Of a DNA stretch of 64,000 nt, positions 25,503-39,074 are shown piece by piece. The notes below the pieces were generated by a model. The model saw only the letters and a program-made list of their open reading frames with translations, had not been told where the DNA came from and ran no database searches. The DNA comes from Acanthosoma haemorrhoidale. Its lineage: Eukaryota; Arthropoda; Insecta; Hemiptera; Acanthosomatidae. Position 1 is the stretch's first letter; each line of letters opens with the position of its first letter. A program made the translations under genes and the position numbers. The stretch is taken from the NCBI GenBank assembly GCA_930367205.1, contig OV884014.1:117745768-117809767 (forward strand), read 5' to 3'.

Positions 25503-28500
25503 TTAACATAATAGGGCAGGAATTATTGTACCAGCTATGAAATACGCATTTTTGTAAAATTCTACTTTTTGACGATATTTTTCTTGTTTTGGTATGAGGA
25601 AATCATAATTGTTCAGGAGCTAACGTACCAGCTATAAAATACTCTTATATGTAAAAATTTAACTTTTTGATGACATTTTCCTTGTTTTGGTATCAGGAGA
25701 ACATAATAAGGCAGGAGCTAACGTACTAGCTGGGAAATACGCATTTTTGTAAAAATTTGAGTTTTCGACGATATTTTCCTTGTTTTGGTATCAGGAGAAC
25801 ATAATGGGGCAGGAGCTAACGTACTAGCTATGAAATACCCATTTTTTAAAAATTTGACTTTTTGACGATATTTTCCTTGTTTTCGTATCAGGAGAACATA
25901 ATAGGGCAGGAGCTGACGTACTAGCTATGAAATACGCATTTTTTAAAAATTCGACTTTTTGACGATATTTTCCTGGTTTTCGTATCAGGAGAACATAATA
26001 AGGCAGGAGCTAACGTACCAGCTATGAAATACCCATTTTTTAAAAATTCGACTTTTTGACGATATTTTCCTGGTTTTCGTATCAGGAGAACATAATAGGG
26101 CAGGAGCTAACGTACCAGCTATGAAATACGCAATTTTTGTAAAAATTTGAGTTTTCGACGATATTTTCCTTGTTTTGGTATCAGGAGAACATAATGGGGC
26201 AGGAGCTAACGTACTAGCTATGAAATACGCATTTTCGAAAAATTCGACTTTTTGACGATATTTTCCTTGATTTCGTATCAGGAGAACATAAAAGAGCAGG
26301 AGCTAACGTTCCAGCTATGAAATACCCATTTTTTAAAAATTCGACTTTTTGACGATATTTTCCTGGTTTTCATATCAGGAGAACATAATGGGGCAGGAGC
26401 TAACGTACTAGCTATGAAATACGCATTTTTGAAAAATTCAACTTTTTGACGATATTTTTCTCCTTTTCGTATCAGGAGAACATAATAGGGCAGGAGCTAA
26501 CGTACCAGCTATGAAATACGCATTTTTGTAAAAATTTGACTTTTGGACGATATTATCTTTGTTTTGGTATCAGGAGAACATAATGGGACAGGAGCTAACG
26601 TACAAGATCATACGATCGTATGATCAAAGTTACGAGTGAATATGACATCAAATGATGTCAAATATGATAGTGTGCCGTATCATTTGCACTTATTGTATCA
26701 CGTGATACAATCGTATGATTGAAGTTACAGTGAATATACTATAAAATGATGTCGATTGGCATTATGATGGCACTCGTTAACATAATAGGGCAGGAATTAT
26801 TGTACCAGCTATGAAATACGCATTTTTGTAAAATTCTACTTTTTGACGATATTTTTCTTGTTTTGGTATGAGGAAATCATAATTGTTCAGGAGCTAACGT
26901 ACCAGCTATAAAATACTCTTATATGTAAAAATTTAACTTTTTGATGACATTTTCCTTGTTTTGGTATCAGGAGAACATAATAAGGCAGGAGCTAACGTAC
27001 TAGCTGAGAAATACGCATTTTTGTAAAAATTTGAGTTTTCGACGATATTTTCCTTGTTTTGGCATCAGGAGAACATAATGGGGCAGGAGCTAACGTACTA
27101 GCTATGAAATACCCATTTTTTAAAAATTTGACTTTTTGACGATATTTTCCTTGTTTTCGTATCAGGAGAACATAATAGGGCAGGAGCTGACGTACTAGCT
27201 ATGAAATACGCATTTTTTAAAAATTCGACTTTTTGACGATATTTTCCTGGTTTTCGTATCAGGAGAACATAATAGGGCAGCAGCTAACGTACCAGCTATG
27301 AAATACCCATTTTTTAAAAATTCGACTTTTTGACGATATTTTCCTGGTTTTCGTATCAGGAGAACATAATAGGGCAGGAGCTAACGTACCAGCTATGAAA
27401 TACGCAATTTTTGTAAAAATTTGAGTTTTCGACGATATTTTCCTTGTTTTGGTATCAGGAGAACATAATGGGGCAGGAGCTAAGGTACTAGCTATGAAAT
27501 ACGCATTTTCGAAAAATTTGACTTTTTGACGATATTTTCCTTGATTTCGTATCAGGAGAACATAAAAGAGCAGGAGCTAACGTTCCAGCTATGAAATACC
27601 CATTTTTTAAAAATTCGACTTTTTGACGATATTTTCCTTGTTTTCGTATCACGAGAACATAATGGGGCAGGAGCTAACGTACCAGCTATGAAATACGCAT
27701 TTTTGAAAAATTCAACTTTTTGACGATATTTTTCTCCTTTTCGTATCAGGAGAACATAATAGGGCAGGAGCTAACGTACCAGCTATGAAATACGCATTTT
27801 TGTAAAAATTTGACTTTTGGACGATATTATCTTTGTTTTGGTATCAGGAGAACATAATGGGACAGGAGCTAACGTACTAGCTCTAAATACGCATTTTTGT
27901 AAAAATTCGACTTTTTGACGTCATTTTTCTTGTTTTGGTATTAGGAGAACATAATGGGGCAGGTGCTAACGTACAAGCTATGAAATACGCATTTTTGTAA
28001 AAATTCAACTTTTTTAAAATGTTTTCTTTGTTTTGGTATCAGGAGAACATAAAGGGGCAAGAGCTAACGTACAAGATCATACGATCGTATGATCAAAGTT
28101 ACGAGTGAATATGACATCAAATGATGTCAAATATGATAGTGTGCCGTATCATTTGCACTTATTGTATCACGTGATACAATCGTATGATTGAAGTTACAGT
28201 GAATATACTATAAAATGATGTCGATTGGCATTATGATGGCACTCGTTAACATAATAGGGCAGGAATTATTGTACCAGCTATGAAATACGCATTTTTGTAA
28301 AATTCTACTTTTTGACGATATTTTTCTTGTTTTGGTATGAGGAAATCATAATTGTTCAGGAGCTAACGTACCAGCTATAAAATACTCTTATATGTAAAAA
28401 TTTAACTTTTTGATGACATTTTCCTTGTTTTGGTATCAGGAGAACATAATAAGGCAGGAGCTAACGTACTAGCTGAGAAATACGCATTTTTGTAAAAATT

Positions 28501-29250
28501 TGAGTTTTCGACGATATTTTCCTTGTTTTGGTATCAGGAGAACATAATGGGGCAGGAGCTAACGTACTAGCTATGAAATACCCATTTTTTAAAAATTTGA
28601 CTTTTTGACGATATTTTCCTTGTTTTCGTATCAGGAGAACATAATAGGGCAGGAGCTGACGTACTAGCTATGAAATACGCATTTTTTAAAAATTCGACTT
28701 TTTGACGATATTTTCCTGGTTTTCGTATCAGGAGAACATAATAGGGCAGGAGCTAACGTACCAGCTATGAAATACCCATTTTTTTAAAATTCGACTTTTT
28801 GACGATATTTTCCTGGTTTTCATATCAGGAGAACATAATGGGGCAGGAGCTAACGTACTAGCTATGAAATACGCATTTTTGAAAAATTCAACTTTTTGAC
28901 GATATTTTTCTCCTTTTCGTATCAGGAGAACATAATAGGGCAGGAGCTAACGTACCAGCTATGAAATACGCATTTTTGTAAAAATTTGACTTTTGGACGA
29001 TATTATCTTTGTTTTGGTATCAGGAGAACATAATGGGACAGGAGCTAACGTACTAGCTCTAAATACGCATTTTTGTAAAAATTCGACTTTTTGACGTCAT
29101 TTTTCTTGTTTTGGTATTAGGAGAACATAATGGGGCAGGTGCTAACGTACAAGCTATGAAATACGCATTTTTGTAAAAATTCAACTTTTTTAAAATGTTT
29201 TCTTTGTTTTGGTATCAGGAGAACATAAAGGGGCAAGAGCTAACGTACAA
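25503..29250. repeat. Family A HOR block 4 with two short B blocks
   Basis: A monomers with B blocks at 26606-26776 and 28075-28245, 1469 bp apart, so one canonical HOR unit is present. The unit after 28246 is short by several A monomers. No gene is seen. Confidence 0.92.
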
Positions 29251-31845
29251 GATCATACGATCGTATGATCAAAGTTACGAGTGAATATGACATCAAATGA
29301 TGTCAAATATGATAGTGTGCCGTATCATTTGCACTTATTGTATCACGTGATACAATCGTATGATTGAAGTTACAGTGAATATACTATTAAATAATGTCGA
29401 TTATGACAGTGTACTGTATCATTGGCACTCATTGTATCACGTGATACGATCGTATGATTGAAGTCATGAATGAATATAACATCAAAAGATGTCGATTATG
29501 ATAGTGTGCCGCATCATTAGCACACATTGTATCACATGATACGATTGTATGATTGAAGTTACGAGTGAATATAACATCAAATGATTTCGAATATGATAAT
29601 GAACCGCATCATTGGCAATCATTATATCACGTGATACCATCATATGATTGAAGTCACGAGTGAATAAAACATCAAATGATGTTGGATATGATTGTATAAT
29701 GTATCATTAGCACTTATTGTATCATGTGATATGATCGTATGATTGAAGTCACGAGTGAATATAACATCAAATGATGTCGAATAGGATTGTATAATGTATC
29801 ATTAGCACTCATTGTTACACGTGATACGATCGTATGATTAAAGTTACGATTGGAGATACTAATAAATGATGTTGAATATAATAGTGCACCATATCATTAG
29901 CACTTATTGTATCATGTGATGCGATCGTATGATTAAAGTTACAAGTGAATATAACATCAAATGATGTCGATTATAATAGTGTACCGCATCATTGGCACTC
30001 ATTATATCACGTGATTTTATCGTATGATTGAAGTCACGAGTGAATATAACATCAAATAATGCTAAATATGATTGTATAGTGTAGCATTGACACTCATTGT
30101 ATCACGAGATACGATCGTATGATTGAAGTCACGAGTGAATATAACATCAAATGATGTTGAATATGATTGTATAATGTATCATTAGCACTCATTGTTTCAC
30201 GTGATACGATCGTATGATTAAAGTTACAGGTGAATATAACATCAAATGATGTCGATTATGATAGTGTACCGCATCATTAGCACTCATTGTTTCACGTGAT
30301 ACGATCGTATGATTAAAGTTACGAGTAAATATAACATCAAATGATGTCGAATATGATAATGTACCGTATCATTAGCACTCATATCATTACATGATACGAT
30401 CGTATGATGAAAGTTACGAGTGAATATAACATCAAATGATGTTGAATATGATTGTATAATGTATCATTAGCACTCATTGTTTCACGTGATACGATCGTAT
30501 GATTAAAGTTATGAGTGAAGATAACATCAAATGATGTTGAATATGATTGTATAATGTATCATTAGCACTCATTGTTTAACGTGATACGATCGTATGATGA
30601 AAGTTACAGGTGAATATAATATCAATTGATGTCGTATATGATAGCGCACCATATCATTAGCACTTATTATATCATGTGATGTGATCGTATGATTAAAGTT
30701 ACAAGTGAATATAACATGAAATAATGTCGATTATAATAGTGTAGCACATCATTGGCACTCATTATATCACGTGATACGATCGTATGATTAAGGTTACGAG
30801 TGAATAAACTATTAAATGATGTCGAATATGATAGTGTACCGCATCATTGGCACTCATTGTTTCACGTGATACGATCGTATGATTAAAGTTACAGGTGAAT
30901 ATAACATCAAATGATGTCGATTATGATAGTGTACTGCATCATTGGCACTCATTATATCACTTGATACGATCGTATGATTGAGGTCACGAGTGAATATATC
31001 ATCAAATGATGTTGAATATGATAGTGTTGCGTATCATAAGCACTCATTGTATCACGTGATACGATCGTATGATGAAAGTTACAAGTGAATATAACATCAA
31101 ATGATGTCAATTATGATAGTGTTGCGTATCATTAGCACTCATTGTTTCACGTGATACGATCGTATGATTAAAGATACGATTGGAGATACTAATAAATGAT
31201 GTTGAATATAATAGTGCACCATATCATTAGCACTTATTGTATCATGTGATGCGATCGTATGATTAAAGTTACAAGTGAATATAACATCAAATGATGTCGA
31301 TTATAATAGTGTACCGCATCATTGGCACTCATTATATCACGTGATACTATCGTATGATTGAAGTCACGAGTGAATATAACATCAAATGATGTCGATTATA
31401 ATAGTGTACCGCATCATTGGCACTCATTATATCACGTGATACTATCGTATGATTGAAGTCACGAGTGAATATAACATCAAATAATGCTAAATATGATTGT
31501 AAAGTGTAGCATTGACACTCATTGTATCACGAGATACGATCGTATGATTGAAGTCACGAGTGAATATAACATCAAATAATGCTAAATATGATTGTATAGT
31601 GTAGCATTGACACTCATTGTATCACGAGATACGATCGTATGATTAAAGTCACGAGTGAATATAACATCAAATGATGTTGAATATGATTGTATAATGTATC
31701 ATTAGCACTCATTGTTTCACGTGATACGTTCGTATGATTAAAGTTACGAGTGAATATACTATTAAATGATGTCGATTATGATAGTGTACCGAATCATAGG
31801 CACTATTTGTATCACGTGATACGATCGTATGATCAAAGCTACGAG
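29251..31845. repeat. Long family B satellite array (2.6 kb)
   Basis: About 27 monomers of 95 bp. Its tail matches the tail of the 15455-19475 array at a constant offset of 12370 bp (for example the unusual AAAGATACGATTGGAG near 18801 and 31171). It is about 15 monomers shorter overall, lacking the 855 bp duplication and some further monomers. It enters and exits through the standard junctions. Confidence 0.94.
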
Positions 31846-33631
31846 TTAACATAATAGGGCAGGAATTATTGTACCAGCTATGAAATACGCATTTTTGTAA
31901 AATTCTACTTTTTGACGATATTTTTCTTGTTTTGGTATGAGGAAATCATAATTGTTCAGGAGCTAACGTACCAGCTATAAAATACTCTTATATGTAAAAA
32001 TTTAACTTTTTGATGACATTTTCCTTGTTTTGGTATCAGGAGAACATAATAAGGCAGGAGCTAACGTACTAGCTGAGAAATACGCATTTTTGTAAAAATT
32101 TGAGTTTTCGACGATATTTTCCTTGTTTTGGTATCAGGAGAACATAATGGGGCAGGAGCTAACGTACTAGCTATGAAATACCCATTTTTTAAAAATTTGA
32201 CTTTTTGACGATATTTTCCTTGTTTTCATATCAGGAGAACATAATGGGGCAGGAGCTAACGTACTAGCTATGAAATACGCATTTTTGAAAAATTCAACTT
32301 TTTGACGATATTTTTCTCCTTTTCGTATCAGGAGAACATAATAGGGCAGGAGCTAACGTACCAGCTATGAAATACGCATTTTTGTAAAAATTTGACTTTT
32401 GGACGATATTATCTTTGTTTTGGTATCAGGAGAACATAATAAGGCAGGAGCTAACGTACTAGCTCTAAATACGCTTATATGTAAAAATTTAACTTTTTGA
32501 CGTCATTTTTCTTGTTTTGGTATTAGGAGAACATAATAAGGCAGGAGCTAACGTACTAGCTGAGAAATACGCATTTTTGTAAAAATTTGAGTTTTCGACG
32601 ATATTTTCCTTGTTTTGGTATCAGGAGAACATAATGGGGCAGGAGCTAACGTACTAGCTATGAAATACCCATTTTTTAAAAATTTGACTTTTTGACGATA
32701 TTTTCCTTGTTTTCGTATCAGGAGAACATAATGGGGCAGGAGCTGACGTACTAGCTATGAAATACGCATTTTTTAAAAATTCGACTTTTTGACGATATTT
32801 TCCTGGTTTTCGTATCAGGAGAACATAATAGGGCAGGAGCTAACGTACCAGCTATGAAATACCCATTTTTTAAAAATTCGACTTTTTGACGATATTTTCC
32901 TGGTTTTCGTATCAGGAGAACATAATAGGGCAGGAGCTAACGTACCAGCTATGAAATACGCAATTTTTGTAAAAATTTGAGTTTTCGACGATATTTTCCT
33001 GGTTTTCATATCAGGAGAACATAATGGGGCAGGAGCTAACGTACTAGCTATGAAATACGCATTTTTGAAAAATTCAACTTTTTGACGATATTTTTCTCCT
33101 TTTCGTATCAGGAGAACATAATAGGGCAGGAGCTAACGTACCAGCTATGAAATACGCATTTTTGTAAAAATTTGACTTTTGGACGATATTATCTTTGTTT
33201 TGGTATCAGGAGAACATAATGGGACAGGAGCTAACGTACTAGCTCTAAATACGCATTTTTGTGAAAATTCGACTTTTTGACGTCATTTTTCTTGTTTTGG
33301 TATTGGGAGAACATAATGGGGCAGGAGCTAACGTACTAGCTATGAAATACGCATTTTTGAAAAATTCAACTTTTTGACGATATTTTTCTCCTTTTCGTAT
33401 CAGGAGAACATAATAGGGCAGGAGCTAACGTACCAGCTATGAAATACGCATTTTTGTAAAAATTTGACTTTTGGACGATATTATCTTTGTTTTGGTATCA
33501 GGAGAACATAATGGGACAGGAGCTAACGTACTAGCTCTAAATACGCATTTTTGTAAAAATTCGACTTTTTGACGTCATTTTTCTTTGTTTTGGTATCAGG
33601 AGAACATAAAGGGGCAAGAGCTAACGTACAA
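31846..33631. repeat. Family A HOR block 5
   Basis: 1786 bp of A monomers. Length and variant order are the same as at 19476-21261 (for example the long open repeat segment at offset 969 in both). It is part of the roughly 2.5 kb segmental duplicate that includes the preceding B tail. No gene is seen. Confidence 0.93.
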
Positions 33632-34516
33632 GATCATACGATCGTATGATCAAAGTTACGAGTGAATATGACATCAAATGATGTCAAATATGATAGTGTG
33701 CCGTATCATTTGCACTTATTGTATCACGTGATACAATCGTATGATTGAAGTTACAGTGAATATACTATTAAATAATGTCGATTATGACAGTGTACTGTAT
33801 TATTGGCACTCATTGTATCACGTGATACGATCGTATGATTGAAGTCACGAGTGAATATAACATCAAATGATGTTGGATATGATTGTATAATGTATCATTG
33901 GCACTCATTATATCACGTGATACTATCGTATGATTGAGGTCACGAGTGAATATAACATCAAATGATGTCGATTATAATAGTGTACCGCATCATTGGCACT
34001 CATTATATCACGTGATACTATCGTATGATTGAAGTCACGAGTGAATATAACATCAAATAATGCTAAATATGATTGTAAAGTGTAGCATTGACACTCATTG
34101 TATCACGAGATACGATCGTATGATTGAAGTCACGAGTGAATATAACATCAAATAATGCTAAATATGATTGTAAAGTGTAGCATTGACACTCATTGTATCA
34201 CGAGATACGATCGTATGATTGAAGTCACGAGTGAATATAACATCAAATAATGCTAAATATGATTGTATAGTGTAGCATTGACACTCATTGTATCACGAGA
34301 TACGATCGTATGATTAAAGTCACGAGTGAATATAACATCAAATGATGTTGAATATGATTGTATAATGTATCATTAGCACTCATTGTTTCACGTGATACGT
34401 TCGTATGATTAAAGTTACGAGTGAATATACTATTAAATGATGTCGATTATGATAGTGTACCGCATCATAGGCACTATTTGTATCACGTGATACTATCGTA
34501 TGATCAAAGCTACGAG
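33632..34516. repeat. Expanded family B block (885 bp)
   Basis: Exactly 95 bp shorter than the 980 bp class. It lacks two of the early monomers (the CATGAATGAATATAAC and GATTTCGAATATGATAATG types) and has an extra AAATAATGCTAAATATGATTG monomer, giving a net loss of one. Junctions are standard. Confidence 0.92.
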
Positions 34517-36010
34517 TTAACATAATAGGGCAGGAATTATTGTACCAGCTATGAAATACGCATTTTTGTAAAATTCTACTTTTTGACGATATTTTTCTTG
34601 TTTTGGTATGAGGAAATCATAATTGTTCAGGAGCTAACGTACCAGCTATAAAATAATCTTATATGTAAAAATTTAACTTTTTGATGACATTTTCCTTGTT
34701 TTGGTATCAGGAGAACATAATAAGGCAGGAGCTAACGTACTAGCTGAGAAATACGCATTTTTGTAAAAATTTGAGTTTTCGACGATATTTTCCTTGTTTT
34801 GGTATCAGGAGAACATAATGGGGCAGGAGCTAACGTACTAGCTATGAAATACCCATTTTTTAAAAATTTGACTTTTTGACGATATTTTCCTTGTTTTCAT
34901 ATCAGGAGAACATAATGGGGCAGGAGCTAACGTACTAGCTATGAAATACGCATTTTTGAAAAATTCAACTTTTTGACGATATTTTTCTCCTTTTCGTATC
35001 AGGAGAACATAATAGGGCAGGAGCTAACGTACCAGCTATGAAATACGCATTTTTGTAAAAATTTGACTTTTGGACGATATTATCTTTGTTTTGGTATCAG
35101 GAGAACATAATGGGACAGGAGCTAACGTACTAGCTCTAAATACGCTTATATGTAAAAATTCGACTTTTTGACGATATTTTCCTGGTTTTCGTATCAGGAG
35201 AACATAATAGGGCAGGAGCTAACGTACCAGCTATGAAATACGCAATTTTTGTAAAAATTTGAGTTTTCGACGATATTTTCCTGGTTTTCATATCAGGAGA
35301 ACATAATGGGGCAGGAGCTAACGTACTAGCTATGAAATACGCATTTTTGAAAAATTCAACTTTTTGACGATATTTTTCTCCTTTTCGTATCAGGAGAACA
35401 TAATAGGGCAGGAGCTAACGTACTAGCTATGAAATACGCATTTTTGAAAAATTCAACTTTTTGATGATATTTTTCTCCTTTTCGTATCAGGAGAACATAA
35501 TAGGGCAGGAGCTAACGTACCAGCTATGAAATACGCATTTTTGTAAAAATTTGACTTTTGGACGATATTATCTTTGTTTTGGTATCAGGAGAACATAATG
35601 GGACAGGAGCTAACGTACTAGCTCTAAATACGCATTTTTGTGAAAATTCGACTTTTTGACGTCATTTTTCTTGTTTTGGTATTGGGAGAACATAATGGGG
35701 CAGGAGCTAACGTACTAGCTATGAAATACGCATTTTTGAAAAATTCAACTTTTTGACGATATTTTTCTCCTTTTCGTATCAGGAGAACATAATAGGGCAG
35801 GAGCTAACGTACCAGCTATGAAATACGCATTTTTGTAAAAATTTGACTTTTGGACGATATTATCTTTGTTTTGGTATCAGGAGAACATAATGGGACAGGA
35901 GCTAACGTACTAGCTCTAAATACGCATTTTTGTAAAAATTCGACTTTTTGACGTCATTTTTCTTTGTTTTGGTATCAGGAGAACATAAAGGGGCAAGAGC
36001 TAACGTACAA
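34517..36010. repeat. Family A HOR block 6
   Basis: About 1.5 kb of A monomers with no internal B block. Near 35400-35480 two TTTTTGAAAAATTCAAC monomers stand side by side, a local duplication of one monomer. No gene is seen. Confidence 0.92.
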
Positions 36011-36990
36011 GATCATACGATCGTATGATCAAAGTTACGAGTGAATATGACATCAAATGATGTCAAATATGATAGTGTGCCGTATCATTTGCACTTATTG
36101 TATCACGTGATACAATCGTATGATTGAAGTTACAGTGAATATACTATTAAATAATGTCGATTATGACAGTGTACTGTATCATTGGCACTCATTGTATCAC
36201 GTGATACGATCGTATGATTGAAGTCATGAATGAATATAACATCAAATGATGTCGATTATGATAGTGTGCCGCATCATTAGCACACATTGTATCACATGAT
36301 ACGATTGTATGATTGAAGTTACGAGTGAATATAACATCAAATGATTTCGAATATGATAATGAACCGCATCATTGGCAATCATTATATCACGTGATACCAT
36401 CATATGATTGAAGTCACGAGTGAATATAACATCAAATGATGCTACATATGATTGTATAATGTATCATTGGCACTCATTATATCACGTGATACTATCGTAT
36501 GATTGAAGTCACGAGTGAATATAACATCAAATGATGTCGATTATAATAGTGTACCGCATCATTGGCACTCATTATATCACGTGATACTATCGTATGATTG
36601 AAGTCACGAGTGAATATAACATCAAATAATGCTAAATATGATTGTAAAGTGTAGCATTGACACTCATTGTATCACGAGATACGATCGTATGATTGAAGTC
36701 ACGAGTGAATATAACATCAAATAATGCTAAATATGATTGTATAGTGTAGCATTGACACTCATTGTATCACGAGATACGATCGTATGATTAAAGTCACGAG
36801 TGAATATAACATCAAATGATGTTGAATATGATTGTATAATGTATCATTAGCACTCATTGTTTCACGTGATACGATCGTATGATTAAAGTTACGAGTGAAT
36901 ATACTATTAAATGATGTCGATTATGATAGTGTACCGCATCATAGGCACTATTTGTATCACGTGATACGATCGTATGATCAAAGCTACGAG
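36011..36990. repeat. Expanded family B block (980 bp)
   Basis: About ten B monomers with standard entry palindrome and exit. It carries a private GATGCTACATATGATTG monomer near 36440, where the other 980 bp blocks have GATGTTGGATATGATTG. Confidence 0.93.
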
Positions 36991-38094
36991 TTAACATAAT
37001 AGGGCAGGAATTATTGTACCAGCTATGAAATACGCATTTTTGTAAAATTCTACTTTTTGACGATATTTTTCTTGTTTTGGTATGAGGAAATCATAATTGT
37101 TCAGGAGCTAACGTACCAGCTATAAAATACTCTTATATGTAAAAATTTAACTTTTTGATGACATTTTCCTTGTTTTGGTATCAGGAGAACATAATAAGGC
37201 AGGAGCTAACGTACTAGCTGAGAAATACGCATTTTTGTAAAAATTTGAGTTTTCGACGATATTTTCCTTGTTTTGGTATCAGGAGAACATAATGGGGCAG
37301 GAGCTAACGTACTAGCTATGAAATACCCATTTTTTAAAAATTTGACTTTTTGACGATATTTTCCTTGTTTTCGTATCAGGAGAACATAATAGGGCAGGAG
37401 CTGACGTACTAGCTATGAAATACGCATTTTTTAAAAATTCGACTTTTTGACGATATTTTCCTGGTTTTCGTATCAGGAGAACATAATAGGGCAGGAGCTA
37501 ACGTACCAGCAATGAAATACCCATTTTTTAAAAATTCGACTTTTTGACGATATTTTCCTGGTTTTCGTATCAGGAGAACATAATAGGGCAGGAGCTAACG
37601 TACCAGCTATGAAATACGCAATTTTTGTAAAAATTTGACTTTTGGACGATATTATCTTTGTTTTGGTATCAGGAGAACATAATGGGACAGGAGCTAACGT
37701 ACTAGCTCTAAATACGCATTTTTGTGAAAATTCGACTTTTTGACGTCATTTTTCTTGTTTTGGTATTGGGAGAACATAATGGGGCAGGAGCTAACGTACT
37801 AGCTATGAAATACGCATTTTTGAAAAATTCAACTTTTTGACGATATTTTTCTCCTTTTCGTATCAGGAGAACATAATAGGGCAGGAGCTAACGTACCAGC
37901 TATGAAATACGCATTTTTGTAAAAATTTGACTTTTGGACGATATTATCTTTGTTTTGGTATCAGGAGAACATAATGGGACAGGAGCTAACGTACTAGCTC
38001 TAAATACGCATTTTTGTAAAAATTCGACTTTTTGACGTCATTTTTCTTTGTTTTGGTATCAGGAGAACATAAAGGGGCAAGAGCTAACGTACAA
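36991..38094. repeat. Family A HOR block 7
   Basis: 1104 bp of A monomers between two 980 bp B blocks. The repeat period here, B start to B start, is 2084 bp. No gene is seen. Confidence 0.92.
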
Positions 38095-39074
38095 GATCAT
38101 ACGATCGTATGATCAAAGTTACGAGTGAATATGACATCAAATGATGTCAAATATGATAGTGTGCCGTATCATTTGCACTTATTGTATCACGTGATACAAT
38201 CGTATGATTGAAGTTACAGTGAATATACTATTAAATAATGTCGATTATGACAGTGTACTGTATCATTGGCACTCATTGTATCACGTGATACGATCGTATG
38301 ATTGAAGTCATGAATGAATATAACATCAAATGATGTCGATTATGATAGTGTGCCGCATCATTAGCACACATTGTATCACATGATACGATTGTATGATTGA
38401 AGTTACGAGTGAATATAACATCAAATGATTTCGAATATGATAATGAACCGCATCATTGGCAATCATTATATCACGTGATACCATCATATGATTGAAGTCA
38501 CGAGTGAATATAACATCAAATGATGTTGGATATGATTGTATAATGTATCATTGGCACTCATTATATCACGTGATACTATCGTATGATTGAAGTCACGAGT
38601 GAATATAACATCAAATGATGTCGATTATAATAGTGTACCGCATCATTGGCACTCATTATATCACGTGATACTATCGTATGATTGAAGTCACGAGTGAATA
38701 TAACATCAAATAATGCTAAATATGATTGTAAAGTGTAGCATTGACACTCATTGTATCACGAGATACGATCGTATGATTGAAGTCACGAGTGAATATAACA
38801 TCAAATAATGCTAAATATGATTGTATAGTGTAGCATTGACACTCATTGTATCACGAGATACGATCGTATGATTAAAGTCACGAGTGAATATAACATCAAA
38901 TGATGTTGAATATGATTGTATAATGTATCATTAGCACTCATTGTTTCACGTGATACGATCGTATGATTAAAGTTACGAGTGAATATACTATTAAATGATG
39001 TCGATTATGATAGTGTACCGCATCATAGGCACTATTTGTATCACGTGATACGATCGTATGATCAAAGCTACGAG
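38095..39074. repeat. Expanded family B block (980 bp)
   Basis: About ten B monomers. Same length, entry and exit as the blocks at 21262, 24523 and 36011. It is the last expanded B block before the regular HOR stretch. Confidence 0.93.

Larger units (their letters stand above)
20414..26935. repeat. 3261 bp tandem segmental duplication (two copies)
   Basis: Copies run about 20414-23674 and 23675-26935. Landmarks repeat at exactly 3261 bp: B array starts 21262 and 24523, B array ends 22241 and 25502, short B blocks 23345 and 26606. Both copies share private variants: CATACGTTCGTATG in the entry palindrome and CTAGCTGGGAAATACG. I noticed only a few substitutions between them, for example TTATGATAG against TTATGTTAG near 22170 and 25431. 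Each copy spans A monomers, a 980 bp B array, more A monomers, a 171 bp B block and A again. The breakpoint falls inside an A monomer at CTTTTTGACGATATTTTCC. Confidence 0.83.
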
